From contig OY754466.1 in NCBI GenBank assembly GCA_963575645.1, positions 10,332,001-10,396,000 on the forward strand: a stretch of 64,000 bases of DNA, in the 5' to 3' direction. A program made the position numbers and the translations under genes. How positions within the stretch are numbered: position 1 is the first letter of the stretch; every line of letters starts with the position of its first letter. The notes under the pieces were generated by a model. That model did not search any database. It worked only from the letters and a program-made list of their open reading frames with translations, and was not told the DNA's origin. This document shows, piece after piece, positions 1 through 11,189 of this stretch. This DNA comes from Xanthostigma xanthostigma. Its lineage: Eukaryota; Arthropoda; Insecta; Raphidioptera; Raphidiidae.

Positions 1-940
1 TTTGCTTCAGAGAAAATTAGGCGTCAATAATTGAAAAGGTACATTGTCAAAATTGAAACTGTTTGATAAAAGAGTTCATATTATTGCTATTTTTATAATT
101 TTGGTTATTACAAATTTCGCTATTAAAATTTATTATTATCACTGATCTGTGTATTTTATTGCATTTTATTGCCTTTGATAATGTCTACCGCATGACACGT
201 ATAAATACCAATAGACCGCGGTCTAAAAGCTCTGAAGCCAAGATGATTTGGAGCAACGTCCTAGAAATTGTCTTAGGACTACTAACTGGGACCGGGTATA
301 ATTTTTTTAATGTCAATTTGATTAGGTTACCGAGAGAAATTGAACGAAAAACTCATAACACGTGATCAAAGAGGACACGATATTACATTACAAATTTACA
401 AATAATCCTAAGAAATAGTACGTTTATTTTACTTTACACGATCTTACTGCACTAGTGTTAAATGTCATGACCGCTATTCAGACATGAAAAGCAGTTTTAT
501 AATAGAGGATGGTGTTCAAAAATAAATTTACACAAATCTCGAATGAAACGAACTGTTTAGGTGCATTAATTATCGGAATGTTTGGGATACTTGAGGCAGA
601 CGACTATATCCGATACTGTTGCGCCGTGCCATGTAACGAACAAAAGGCATTATTTTATTCTGACAGGGGTCTGTTACACAACATTTACTAACACAGTGTT
701 TAAAAAAGGTAACTGATATTCACTCACTTGCCCATCTACAAAACGTGTACCTAACATGTAAGCCTACATGATATGCAACCCTTGTGCAGCATTATCTCAT
801 ATCCGCATTATACGCAAACACCAGGGAAATAGCACATCATTGTGATATCACAATAATACTGATGAACATGTAATTACACTCTTTTCGTGGAAAAAAAACA
901 TTTTATTATTAATTTATACTGACGTTTTTCATACTTACCA
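1..940. other. Gene-free AT-rich stretch
   Basis: No coding signal is supported; the open frames are short and unlike any protein I know. A roughly 70-base dispersed repeat lies at about 430-497. Its second copy is at about 5889-5966, and both end in the shared string CGCTATTCAGACATGAAAAG. Confidence 0.5.
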
Positions 941-1139
941 ATTCGGAGCCCAAAGAAATGCGCCGAACTGTCCTAAGGGGCGTTTTTGACAGGTGGACTA
1001 TGATTTAGAAAAGCATGATGGAGGTTAGGTTAGCCTCCATCATGCTTTTCTAAATCAATGTTTACCTGTCAAAAACCCGCCTTAGGACAGTTCGGCGCAT
1101 TTCTCACCAGAGGTCTCGCCATTCCTTTGGGTTCCGAAT
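941..1139. mobile_element. Foldback MITE, family A copy 1
   Basis: The element is an inverted repeat bounded by ATTCGGAGCCC and GGTTCCGAAT. The arms share GCGCCGAACTGTCCTAAG and TTTTTGACAGGT, and the centre is the palindrome GGAGGTTAGGTTAGCCTCC. Copies occur at 22766-23015 and 59691-60050. The left arm here lacks a segment (GGTGAGACCTCTGGTG) that the other copies keep. There is no coding capacity; it is non-autonomous and of unknown superfamily. Confidence 0.8.
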
Positions 1140-1194
1140 AACATAATCATACTGAAAATTTGTTTTCTTTTGTTGTCTCTGTTAATGATACTAA

Positions 1195-1330
1195 AAAAAT
1201 GCCAGCCAATTGGGCGACGGGACAACTTAAAAAATATTGACATTTGATATGATAAAAAAATAAAATTTCCGCTATCGTTTGCAGTGACGCGGGTAACAGC
1301 TAGTATTAAATATAATTATATATATTATAT
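1195..1330 (+). mobile_element. Fragment of dispersed repeat family J
   Basis: The string CCAATTGGGCGACGGGAC and the following 120 bases match the starts of longer copies at 14812, 32225 and (reverse) 38458. Only the first part of the element is present. Confidence 0.65.
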
Positions 1331-1339
1331 GTTTATATG

Positions 1340-1965
1340 TCGCAGTATTTAGTCGAGGTCAGGAGTCGGAAAGGGTACCTTTTTTTTGTCAGTGCGCTAA
1401 TCTATAACCTTCCCCCCCTCGTTTTTGAAGCTGCTGAACATGAGGGTGAGGTTCCACAATTTGTTTTCCACAGCAACCTCTTTAAATTAGCCCACCCTGA
1501 TTTCCACCCCTTGGAACAAAATTATAAAAAGTTTGAACATAACAATTTTGTAGGAAAATTAATTCTCTACAAATAATCTTTGTTTTTTTTTCTGTAAATG
1601 TGATACTTTAAGAAGAAAAAGATGATCATTTATGGAAATATTACGTAAAATTTCCATAAAGGATCATTTTTGAAGGCCAGTAATTCTTAAAGTATCACAT
1701 TTACAGAAAAGAAACAGGAGAGATTTTTTTGTAGAGAATAAATAATAAAACTACAAAAAAATTTTATAATTTTTTTCCAAGGTATGGAAATCAGGGAGGG
1801 TAATTTGAAGGGGTTGCCGAGAAAATAAATTGTGAGATCCTCACCATCGTGTTCAGCGATCTCGAAAACGGGGGGAGGAGTCTCTAGATTGCCGCTCTGG
1901 CAAAAAAAGCAATAATTCCCAAAAAATTCCGACTCCTGACCTCGATGAATTGTCAAACCCCTGAT
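1340..1965. repeat. Large inverted repeat with peptide-like arms
   Basis: Two arms of about 290 bases (about 1345-1640 and 1665-1960) face each other around an AT-rich centre. Shared pieces include CGAGGTCAGGAGTCGGAA, TGTAAATGTGATACTTTAAG and ATGATCATTTATGG-type blocks. Each arm holds an open frame with a similar peptide (PxVFExAEHxGE, then NxFKL), on opposite strands. The arms have diverged by many substitutions, so the foldback is old. It may be a palindromic transposon or an inverted duplication of a lost coding piece. Confidence 0.6.
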
Positions 1966-2952
1966 ATTATAATTTCACTAGTATAAATTTATAATTGCAC
2001 GATTGACAAAGTTTCGTGCAAATAATTATAATTTCACTAGTGAAAGTAAAATATCACAGGTGTCAGTTTTAGGAGGCGCCAAAATCATAATATAATATGG
2101 TTGAAAACCATCACCCAGTCTGTTCTTTTTCCGATTTACTCAATCTGATTGTTTTCTGACGATTTTACTTCCCATGAATGGCACCCTTACACGTTCACAA
2201 AAAGTGCCACCATTATATATTTGTGAGTTTATTTATCTCAAACGCTGGAGACAGGGGGCGCTATTATCAAGTTTCTGCCCTGGTTCGAAAAAATCGTAGA
2301 TCCGGTACTGTCACAATCTAGTGTCATCGTCCAATCAAATATTTTGTGCAACCCAGCATTAATCGTGCTGGCCTTAAAGTTTAAATTCGTTCATCCCATC
2401 ATCGGTCATGAAGGAACCATCTTAAATGTTTGACTTTCTAAGTTCCACTTTGAGGTTATGCGAGTATGATGTAGCAAATTAACATAGAGCTGAACGAACG
2501 TAGAGATATTTTCAGTGGTGCAATACGGTTGCATGTACCGATAGGCGATATGGATTACACATATATATGTACCCGCCATTATGCGCGATAGAAACGGTAC
2601 AAAAAAACGTCAACAAATCACAGATGTGTCGACACCACCATTGCAATGTTTGTTCTTTCTCTCTCTCTCTTTTTGTTAGTCCGATGTCGTCTCACTTTAG
2701 TGGTATCAAAACAACACCGCAAAGCACATCCATTCAAAAACACACCCCCACACCACCTAGACAAGAATTATAGTCGCACCCCCAGAGGGCCCAATCCTGC
2801 TTCTAATGTTACCTTCACCACAGTTTTAGCACAATTGTGCGTTCGTAGTTGACCTTTGATAACCCTTTGGGATCATTTTGTTAGAGAACTAGCATGAATT
2901 TAAGGGCTAATCTCCAAATATGCACAAGTTTTCAGTGGATTGTCCGTATTTT
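1966..2952. other. No recognisable feature
   Basis: Mixed AT-rich sequence. A CT-rich patch lies near 2655-2690. No coding exon, RNA gene or terminal repeat could be supported. Confidence 0.45.
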
Positions 2953-2954
2953 AA

Positions 2955-3007
2955 TGTTTTAAGGAGTTTAACGTTATATAGAGTGACGTTAAATGGAGTT
3001 TACACTG
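2955..3007 (-). mobile_element. Pogo/Tigger-like terminal fragment
   Basis: The end reads, on the minus strand, CAGTGTAAACTCCATTTAAC, followed by further sequence shared with 6727-6779, and is flanked by TA. The CAGTG start, the TA and this sequence style fit pogo-type (Tc1/mariner superfamily) terminal repeats. The partner end was not found. Confidence 0.45.
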
Positions 3008-3149
3008 TATTTTGTAATGTTAAAATTGATTTTTGATTAAAGTCACCATATTACTTCCTCTTTTCGTTGATAGTGTGGACCCAAGCTCTTCTTTTTTTCC
3101 TGATTTATCATTCTTTTCCTCCTCTTCACACAACATTGTCAAAACAAAA

Positions 3150-4222
3150 AATTCTTCTAAAATCACTGCTTGAACTTCTATTGGCCACTAGGCAGGGTAC
3201 GAAACTGGAAATGACGTCACTGAGGGCTCGTCTGCTAGCTCACAAGATAGATTTTAAAATTAGAACGAAGGGGCTATTTTTTTAGCTAGGTTCGCTGCTA
3301 GGTATGAGCAAGAACCAATCAGGAAGCAGTATCTTGTCACTTTGACGATACTTGAACAAACGCCCACAAACAAACACTATGCCATAGCGTGCGTTCTGTT
3401 TAGAGACAATAAACATGCACTTTTATTACCGTTCTATCACTGCGCGCGCACCGAATCTACCTGCAGAGCAAGCTTGTAAAGACATCTTGTGTGAAGCGAA
3501 CACATAATAGAAATCAAGACAACCAGAGCTAGAAAACTATGTTGCGCCTCCCAGTTGGGATGGCTATGAACTCTAAAGAATTATGTTGCGCATTTCCCCC
3601 CTAGTGATGCGCCTATGGAGTTTCTAGAAAAGACTATACAATACCCGAAGGTCAACCAACAACAATGAAAACAGGAAACGAACACACCCGACCTTGGACA
3701 CACATGTAAAGGAAAGGAACTCGATTCGTCCCGAACATTCTAGAAGATTGGACCGAAAAACTATATAAGGAATCAGAGTGAGCAAGTCAGTCAGTTATTG
3801 GAGCTGTTGTGTTGACACAGTGTTCTGGCATTACGACATAAATTCAGTTAATCTGTGGAAATTAATTAGCTCTAGTGAATGCAATTATAAATCCGGTTTT
3901 AAATAAATGACTTATAGTGAATAGACAAGTATGCTGATAAACTTTGTGTTGTGTTCCTGTGTGTTGTAAATATTTCTTTGTACATAATTTAGTGACTCTT
4001 TATTCTCTGTTACTTAGTCTTTTATTTTATAATTTAGAACTATTAGTTTTGTTAACGTTATTATTCGTTAAGTTAAAGAAGTACGCTTTCGTTTGTGTGT
4101 TTAACCGTTTTGTTAAACAATTATTCTTGTGTAAATAAATAATTTCCGCCACGGACTACAGCAGTTTTGTTACAACTAGTAGTGAAATCTAACAATGAAT
4201 CTAGCCTCGTGTGCAGCGGACT
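3150..4222 (+). mobile_element. Harbinger-type MITE (family H1), split by a solo LTR
   Basis: Positions about 3150-3539 plus 4179-4222 together form one copy of the family seen whole at 58788-59222 and 18498-18942. Shared internal strings include CTGCTAGGTATGAGCAAGAA and AACAAACGCCCACAAAC. The right end is the family terminal repeat (CGTGTGCAGCGGACT) followed by TTA. The left terminal repeat is no longer recognisable. The body is interrupted exactly at ACTA by the LTR at 3540-4174. Confidence 0.8.
3540..4174 (+). mobile_element. Solo LTR of an LTR retrotransposon (fossil)
   Basis: A 635-base unit starts TGTTGCG and ends GTTACA, with a 4-base target duplication ACTA at 3536-3539 and 4175-4178. 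It has a TATATAAGG box near 3760, and AATAAA-type signals near its 3' end. A relative lies in reverse at 33589-34241. There is no internal region, so this is a recombined solo LTR. The 4-base duplication suits a Ty3/gypsy-like family. It is younger than the Harbinger element it interrupts. Confidence 0.85.
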
Positions 4223-4710
4223 TTAATCACCGATAGCGAAGTATCTAGTTTGTAATCGTCGGTGGTGTCTTTTTTTTATTGCATCTGAAAATGGAGGAGT
4301 GACTCGTTTAATGAACTGGATGATTAAATCGTCGTTAATCTTATTTTTGGCGGAACACCATTATGTGACGTGAAAGATTTTTAACATTAGATAACAAAAA
4401 TACCCTAGCAAAACTAGCAAGTGTTGCGAACACGACAAAATTGCGCGTGGTAATCTATATCTACTTTTCAATTCTTTGAATTGATAGCGTTCAGAGGCGA
4501 TTGACAAAGACTGATAGTGTGTTACGGTTGGTAATAGAGGTTGGGGCAAACACACACGTGTGAGTGGTGGTAGCATTGCCGTGAAAGAAACAAATTGACT
4601 GGCGTGTGTTATATTGTGGTTGGTACTACTGGAGAAATCGCTCTGTTGTGCTGTGAAGGAACGTTATACCGGTTGCTAAGGTAAACAACGGAACTATTTG
4701 TCACTTTTAA

Positions 4711-5182
4711 GGGTGCGTTCCGATATACACTGGGAGCACTGTACAGTGTGACGTCAATTCAGTATACTGTGAAGCCGTTCCTTTATAGCCAGTAATACTG
4801 GTTACTATTTAAAACGGAACGCACTCCAGTATACTGTCAGCATCGTTTTTTGACGCAGTTTTCAAATGAGCGTATTAAAGATTTCTAATTAAATAAGCTC
4901 AATTTTTGCAAATTTTCCATTATTGTCAGAAGTCCAAAATAATTTCAGAATTTTTAATGTCAACTGTTTAGCACTCAAGCGGCTTTGACTGATCACGTGA
5001 TCAAAGTACTGGCGAGTACCTTACCTCGAAAACGCCAGTGCTCGCAGTAGAAATATATGGTTATTTATGACGTCATATATTTCCCTAGTGTACTGCGGCA
5101 GTATACTGGCGTTCATAACGGAACGAATTTTTCTACAGTAAGAGCATTGGGCAGTGCTCCCAGTGTATATCGGAACGCACCC
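4711..5182. mobile_element. Harbinger-type MITE with TAA duplication
   Basis: The terminal inverted repeats are about 30 bases (GGGTGCGTTCCGATATACAC at the left and its complement at the right). The target duplication TAA lies at 4708-4710 and 5183-5185. The interior repeats the motif CAGTATACTG several times and has no coding capacity. The TWA duplication and GGG start fit PIF/Harbinger non-autonomous elements. Confidence 0.85.
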
Positions 5183-5185
5183 TAA

Positions 5186-6726
5186 ATAAATAAATAGCCG
5201 CAAGAGCAACACAATTTTCTTGTTATTTCTTTTTTCGACGACAATCTTTTATTTTATAATAACACTCTTCCGCACCACCAAAACTCCTTACAAAGATTGC
5301 CTATATAAATCAGAGACGTTGTATTACAGAGCTTATATGGAAAAATCAAAAATTCATTAGAAACAGAAGTATCCACAGAAATTTCCCGTATCCGCGGATG
5401 TTGGTTCCACCTTCCTCTGCAGATAACTAAAACATTTGCAATCTATTTGAGTTACTTACGAAAACTACGCTTGCTCCATATATTTATTAACTTCTATATT
5501 GCTAGTGGCCGTAAGTGGAAGCGTGGTCCATGAAGTGTGACAGCAAATTACTGTTTCTATCTCTTTCTTTTTATTTGGCCCGTTGTGATGCAAGTGTCGC
5601 GCCTGTATGTAGTGGGGCAATTAGTAAGTGGAAAGAGCAAGCCACCTCCCTTTCACAGCTTAGTTCCAAGCGCAAACTGGCTCTGCAACCCATCCATTCA
5701 CGGACATGCGCATAAGACTCAGTGAGACAGACGTATATGCCTGCACCGTAGTGTTTAAGTCTTTCTCCCGATCTTTACTAGCAATATAGAGGGTATTAAA
5801 TATATGGCTTAATCTGTTGTTCACCTTATAGTGTTAAATGATAACTGACCCGTCGCTCTTGGAAATTACTGTTGGATTGGTAAAATAGCGTTTACTTATT
5901 TTAATTCATAGCAGCAGTGTTAAATTTGATATTTTTACTATCGCTATTCAGACATGAAAAGCAGCTAAAAATTTATTTGTAGGATTAAGATCGTTCTGAT
6001 TTGTTTATGTAACTCTGCTGTCATGAAAACCCGTTTTTATAGCTGGTAAGTGAAAGCTTATATAGTATATGCCCCGAGGAATAAAAGGGGAAAAGAAGAT
6101 ATCGATAGAAATTGCTCTTTAAGATTATGTCTACTGTATTTTATATGAAATTAAGCTTCAAGGAAAAGAAATTGAAGTTTACTTACCTCCAAATCTTTCT
6201 CGTATCGTACATTAGATTAAACTGTCACCAACAGCTAATAACCACGATAGTTCGGTTACTTATCAACAAATATAATTGTTAACAATTTTGGTCACCTAAG
6301 TTACGCCAATAATATCAGATCTATAAATACTTATCAGCGTTTTGAATGAAATACTCAAGGGACTGTGCACTTTGTGGCGTTATTGGGAGTTGTCGTTAAA
6401 CGGAGAGAGGAATATTGCGCGTATTAATAAAACTTTTACGTCAATACACAAAGATTTTCTTTTACTCGCCATGTTCACAGTTTGCAAGTTTGTGGGCAGC
6501 TAAGAATATGATAACCAGCTGAGCTAAACATATGAAAAATAATCCCAACAAACAAAAGAACGAATTTCTTAGAATCTTAGTTACGCATGATGCCGACAAC
6601 AAAGCAACAAAATAACAAACATGTACTGTTTATTGCTTAATGATGACGTATTGTTGTCGTGTGTCGTTATTTAGTGTACCATTGTATGAGCAACAAGGTA
6701 AACCAACTAGAGTTAAGTAATTTCGA
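5186..6726. other. No gene recognised
   Basis: AT-rich sequence with only short open frames. The sole repeat noted is the dispersed piece at about 5889-5966, which pairs with 430-497. Confidence 0.45.
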
Positions 6727-6779
6727 CGTTTTAAGGAGTTTGTCGTTATATCGAGTGACGTTAAATGGAGTTAACACTG
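6727..6779 (-). mobile_element. Pogo/Tigger-like terminal fragment, copy 2
   Basis: This is the same end sequence as 2955-3007 with few differences, and again abuts TA after CACTG. It is an isolated terminal fragment. Confidence 0.45.
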
Positions 6780-7079
6780 TATAGTTGAGGGAATCAAAAA
6801 ACTAGAGAGACGCACTCAAAATATAAAGTGACTTAGATTGACTCCGAATTCCGTTGCACTTCAAATTTGATTCAATAAAACTGGTTTCTACGAATGATCG
6901 TGTTGTTTAGCTACAATTTCTTTTCTCATTAGCAAGAGTAAAAGTTGAGTCAGTTGTAATTTGTTATTCCTGTTTTGTATTTAATTCTAGCCGTGAGTCG
7001 AATTAACAATGACGCGTATTCTGCCCGAGGTAAAGCATTTCCCGACGTACGGTGCCAGCTTTATGTATGATGTACTATA

Positions 7080-7834
7080 CAGGCTGTCCCATTAAGAATG
7101 GGACATAGAACAACCGCAGATTCTCCAATTCAAAATAAAACGATTAAGCGAAATATGCTTAGATAAAATGTTACTCGTTTCCGAAATACGGGGTGTTGAA
7201 GTTGAAAACTGAAAAATATTTTTTTTAATACACCGTATAATTTTAGGTACTCAAATCGGCACACTTGTTAAATATCATAAAATGCACCTAACAATAAAAA
7301 ATTAGTTCAGTACGCTCTACCAGTGACGTACGGCAGGAGTAAGTAATGCTTGTACCCCTTCTAAATTTTACGCCGCTGTCTAAATTTTAATTTTGACTAT
7401 AATTTTAATTTTTTTGATATTTTCTAAGTCAATAATGTATACTTGTTAGTTTGTTGTAAAGTCATTGGTTTTCGAGATATTCGCAGTTTTTTTAAGACAA
7501 ACTTGTAAAAATGAATATTATTAATAATAATACAAATAAAAAGTACATGTCTATCTATCTTTAACTGCGAATGTCTCGAAAACCAATGACTTTACAACAA
7601 ACTAACAAGTGTACATTATTGACTTAGAAAATATCAAAAAAATTAAAATTATAGTCAAAATTAAAATTTGGACAGCGGCGTAACATTTAGAAGGGGTACA
7701 AGCATTACTTACTCCTGCCGTACGCCACTGGTAGAGCGAGAAACATTTTATCTAAGCATATTTTGCTTAATCGTTTTATTTTGAATTGGAGAATCTGCGG
7801 TTGTTCTATGTCCCATTCTTAATGGGACACCCTG
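7080..7834. mobile_element. Palindromic TA-flanked element (755 bp)
   Basis: The ends are CAGGCTGTCCCATTAAGAAT and the complement of CAGGGTGTCCCATTAAGAAT, flanked by TA at 7078-7079 and 7835-7836. Nearly the whole element is two arms of about 330 bases that pair. Shared strings include GTACAAGCATTACTTACTCC and AACCAATGACTTTACAACAA. It is non-coding. The TA duplication points to the Tc1/mariner superfamily, but the superfamily call is inference. Confidence 0.8.
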
Positions 7835-7864
7835 TATATGTATAGAAGTATGTATGTTTGTATA

Positions 7865-8561
7865 GTCCAAGCTCCCATGACAAAAAAGTTACCCCATTGA
7901 ACACCTCAAAATTATAAAGTGAAAATGGCTGAAAAACATGTAAGAAACATGTTACGCCCGCCAGACTAGTAAAAATTTGTTAATTGTTATTTTTTATGAA
8001 TTTTTGATTTAAAAAAAACATGATATTTTTTCCAAAACACCTGCTTGAAATTTTTACAATTTGTAGTAAATAATGTACCATTTTTGAAAAAATTTGTCTG
8101 GCTGACAGTTTTTGTTAATTAACTTCTGACAGACCATTTGTTATAAATTATTTTTTTTATAAAAATGCACTTCATAACACCCCCTTGAATTTTTTTTAAA
8201 ATAAAGTTTAAGATCTCTTCTATCTAATACAACTTGTCTGGCTGACAATTTTTGTTAATTTACTTCTAACAGACCATTTGTTATAAATTATTTTTTTATA
8301 AAAATGCACTTCATAACACCCTCTTGAATTTTTTTTAAATAAAGTAAGATCTCTTCTATCTAATACAACTTGTCTGGCTGACAATTTTTGTTAATAAAAT
8401 CATGTTTTTTTTTTAAATTCAAAAATTCATAAAAAATAACAATTAACAAATTTTTACTAGTCTGGCGGGCGTAACATATTTCTTAGATGTTTTTCAGCCA
8501 TTTTCACTTTATAATTTTGAGATGTACGATGGGGTAACTTTTTTGTCATGGGAGCTTGGAC
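7865..8561. mobile_element. Palindromic TA-flanked element with internal tandem repeat
   Basis: The terminal arms of about 165 bases start GTCCAAGCTCCCATGACAAA, and TA flanks both ends. The arms share TTACGCCCGCCAGACTAGTA. The centre carries about 2.3 tandem copies of a roughly 145-base unit that begins TGTCTGGCTGACA. It is non-coding and begins only 30 bases after the preceding element. Confidence 0.8.
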
Positions 8562-8603
8562 TAGTAGGATAGGGTAAGGTATCTGTTACGAAACTTGAAA
8601 TAA

Positions 8604-8665
8604 AGGCCGCTGCACACGAGGCTAGAAACGCTGCTAGATTCCTTGCTAGATTTGCAACTATAAAT
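8604..8665 (+). mobile_element. Harbinger MITE family H1, left-end fragment
   Basis: AGGCCGCTGCACACGAGGCT and the following CTAGAAACGCTGCTAG match the intact family terminus, after TAA. Only about 60 bases survive. Confidence 0.7.
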
Positions 8666-8854
8666 TTCACTTCTGTAATGCGTTCTCGTAACACATTTTT
8701 AATTTTTTTCGCAGGTTTACTGCAAATAATATTTATAACTCCATGGTTTGAAAAATTAATCGTATATTTTTTTATATATAATAGGATTATTAAACAAAAA
8801 TTAATCGTATGATTTGCAACTCAAAAAAAAAAACAAAACAAAACAAATTGTAAC

Positions 8855-8926
8855 GCGTACCTGGCAGTAATCGAACTCGGACCGGCCGCGTGGGAGGCCG
8901 GGATTGTACCACTGAGCTACGGATGC
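8855..8926 (-). pseudogene. tRNA-Gly(CCC)-like sequence
   Basis: The minus strand reads GCATCCGTAGCTCAGTGGTA, has CTCCCAC in the anticodon region and GAGTTCGATTAC in the T-arm region. The D-arm and A/B-box-like motifs are clear. The T stem does not pair, and the anticodon stem closes only with an oversized loop, so it is not a working tRNA. An A-rich stretch ((A)n with AAAAC repeats) follows its 3' side, as in tRNA-derived SINE heads. Confidence 0.6.
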
Positions 8927-8929
8927 TCG

Positions 8930-9465
8930 CTGAGAACTACTGTTCATACAGGGTTACTAAGTACAGTTTTGTGACAAATTCAGTTACATAGGTTTCGTTA
9001 CATAGGAAACGAGTTTACCCCCGTTTTTAAAGAAGTATTCACTTCAAAAAACGTATGATTTTTTTAATTAATCTTTACTTCTAGTTATGCCTGTATTTTG
9101 CTCTGAAAATATACACTGCAGAAGAGCCAATATATGCAAATATTTAATTTTACGTAATTTCCCATGTCCTAAATATTAAGCAACGCGGTGTAGGTATGCG
9201 TAGTAATGTAGGTCTGATGTTAAAATGCGATACCAAATGTTTTTTTAAACAGTTGGGAAACTCAGCAGCTGTCACACTGGGAAATGTTTCCTATGTATGT
9301 GTATAGGTACCTACACTTCACCTCTCTAACTACACCAGTTCAGCGCCGCTTGATATTTTCTGTGCATCTGATTTTTTCCCTTTGAATCAGCGATATTGGA
9401 AAATGAACCAATCAGTGCCAAAATATTCAAACAAAAAATATTAAAGTAACGTTTTGGAATTTATA
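8930..9465. other. No recognisable feature
   Basis: AT-rich sequence between a tRNA-like relic and a Helitron-like repeat. No reading frame or repeat end could be supported. Confidence 0.45.
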
Positions 9466-9469
9466 CTAA

Positions 9470-9960
9470 ACTAGCGACCCGCTCCGGTGTCACTCGTAAG
9501 ATTTATTAATACGCACTAGCGGCCCGTTCCGACCTCCCTCGAATTTGTAGATTAACACCGTTTTGACGTGATAACGTCTTATAAATTGATGAAACACCGG
9601 CTGCATGCACGAAAAAGTGTCACGTTCCGAAATGGGTCACGTTCCGCCTGACAGCTACTAAAATTTAGGTTATGTATTATTAAATATGATATTCGAGCGG
9701 AATACGTTATCACGTAAAACTATCGTCCGTAAACCGACTTTTCAGACAACCAATTTTTTTTTCGTCGACTAACGTTGCAAAATGGGTCTCTACATAAAGC
9801 GCTTTTATTTTAACGCGATAATATATAGCCTCTGTCCATCCTGATGGTTCATTCTAAATAGTGGTGAAATAATTTTTCAAATAGGTGCAGTGGTTTCAGA
9901 GATTATCCTCCTTCAAAAGTCGCAGGCCTTCTTTATAATATTAGTATAAATAGTCTCTCT
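9470..9960 (-). mobile_element. Helitron- or RTE-like non-autonomous repeat
   Basis: On the minus strand it starts near TATACTAATATTATAAAG and ends AACGGGCCGCTAGT. The ending occurs twice, as AGCGGGTCGCTAGT and ACGGGCCGCTAGT. The inner CTCTGAAACCACTGCACC is a motif common to insect repeats of this kind. The CTAG(T) end with no inverted repeat fits Helitrons. RTE tails in insects look similar, so the class is unresolved. Confidence 0.55.
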
Positions 9961-10490
9961 TTTCCCCCCTCTGTCTGGAAATATTATATTGACCTTATTG
10001 TTAAGCTTTTATTATACTTTATAGTTTATCCGAAATGCGAATAATATAAGATCAGTATCATATTAAAATGAGATCAGAGCTGAGTGTGTATTGCGCTGTG
10101 CAATGCTTCGTGACTCCTGAGCAATGAGCATGCATGATGACAGTTCACACCTCTGCAGTATGCACTCTTGTGTAGTGCGTACTGTCTAGTGTCACTCCTT
10201 TGAACGACTCCCTCTGAGCGACTCTTTATAGTGAGCGGAGCGCACGGAGCCAGCTCCCAATAAAGAGTCATGTGGACACATCTCTTACCCACAGTTCGTA
10301 ATGTAACATTAGCGATATATAGTTCACATGCATGGAACGGGCATGCTTTGCACTGTTTCATTGATGTGCCGCCTCATTAAGCGAATCATACTATAACGAT
10401 GACTAAACTCCTGCTATTTTAGTACCTTACTGTAGATGTCTATATATAGGTACGTAAAATCGATTTTCCGTTATTTTATTAGTGTATTTG
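9961..10490. other. No gene; slightly GC-richer patch
   Basis: A less AT-rich patch at about 10075-10360 contains GAGTC-rich sequence (ACGACTCCCTCTGAGCGACT) of the kind found near hAT element ends. No terminal repeats could be paired. Confidence 0.35.
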
Positions 10491-10493
10491 CCA

Positions 10494-11160
10494 TAAGGCA
10501 CTTACACTATTGGCGTCGGTCGGATGGCGGGACCTAGGGGTCGGACCAAAATTTCTCAACGTTTCATAACCTTCTAAGAAGTTTGGCACCATTTTTGTAA
10601 AAGTATGTTTATATATGTATATATATATATATTTATATATATATATATATATGTGTTAGCACGATAACTCTCGACAGACTTAATCGATTTAAACGAAATT
10701 TGGGCCACATGTTGGAATCTATCACCGCACGAAGCCTATTTAAAATGGGCCCAATCGGGCCACGTTAAGGGTGGTATTTAGGGGTTGAAAACATTTTTCG
10801 GGCCCAAAAATACCGAAAAAAATTTCGGAATCGTTTCAAATTTGAAATTTAACCCTTTAGTAATTATTAAAATATGCTGCTAAAATTTTAAAAACATCGG
10901 CCCGACAGGACCGGACTTACAAATTTTATGAAAACACAAGTTTACTGATATAGATTTACATACTGAAGGGTGTATATAATTTGGTACAGATGTTGAATTG
11001 ATATGTAGTATTGAAATTTAGTAAAAATTGTTGTTTTAAGGGGTGTATTAAGGGGTAATTTTTTTTATTTTGTCCAAAAACAAAGTTAAGTTCATACAAT
11101 AGAGCCACACTGCCTATAAAAGCAAATACACTATATTGTCGGCAGGGTTTGGCACTGCGA
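10494..11160 (+). repeat. Dispersed repeat family K, copy 1
   Basis: It opens with a motif around GTCGGATGGCGGGACCTAGG. It continues through a (TA)n tract at about 10605-10655 and AATCGATTTAAACGAAATTT. A second long copy lies at 63266-63910 and a short piece at 59645-59680. No terminal inverted repeats and no ORF were seen; its class is unknown. Confidence 0.6.
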
Positions 11161-11189
11161 CCCGAGTTTTTTTATGTATGACAACAGTT

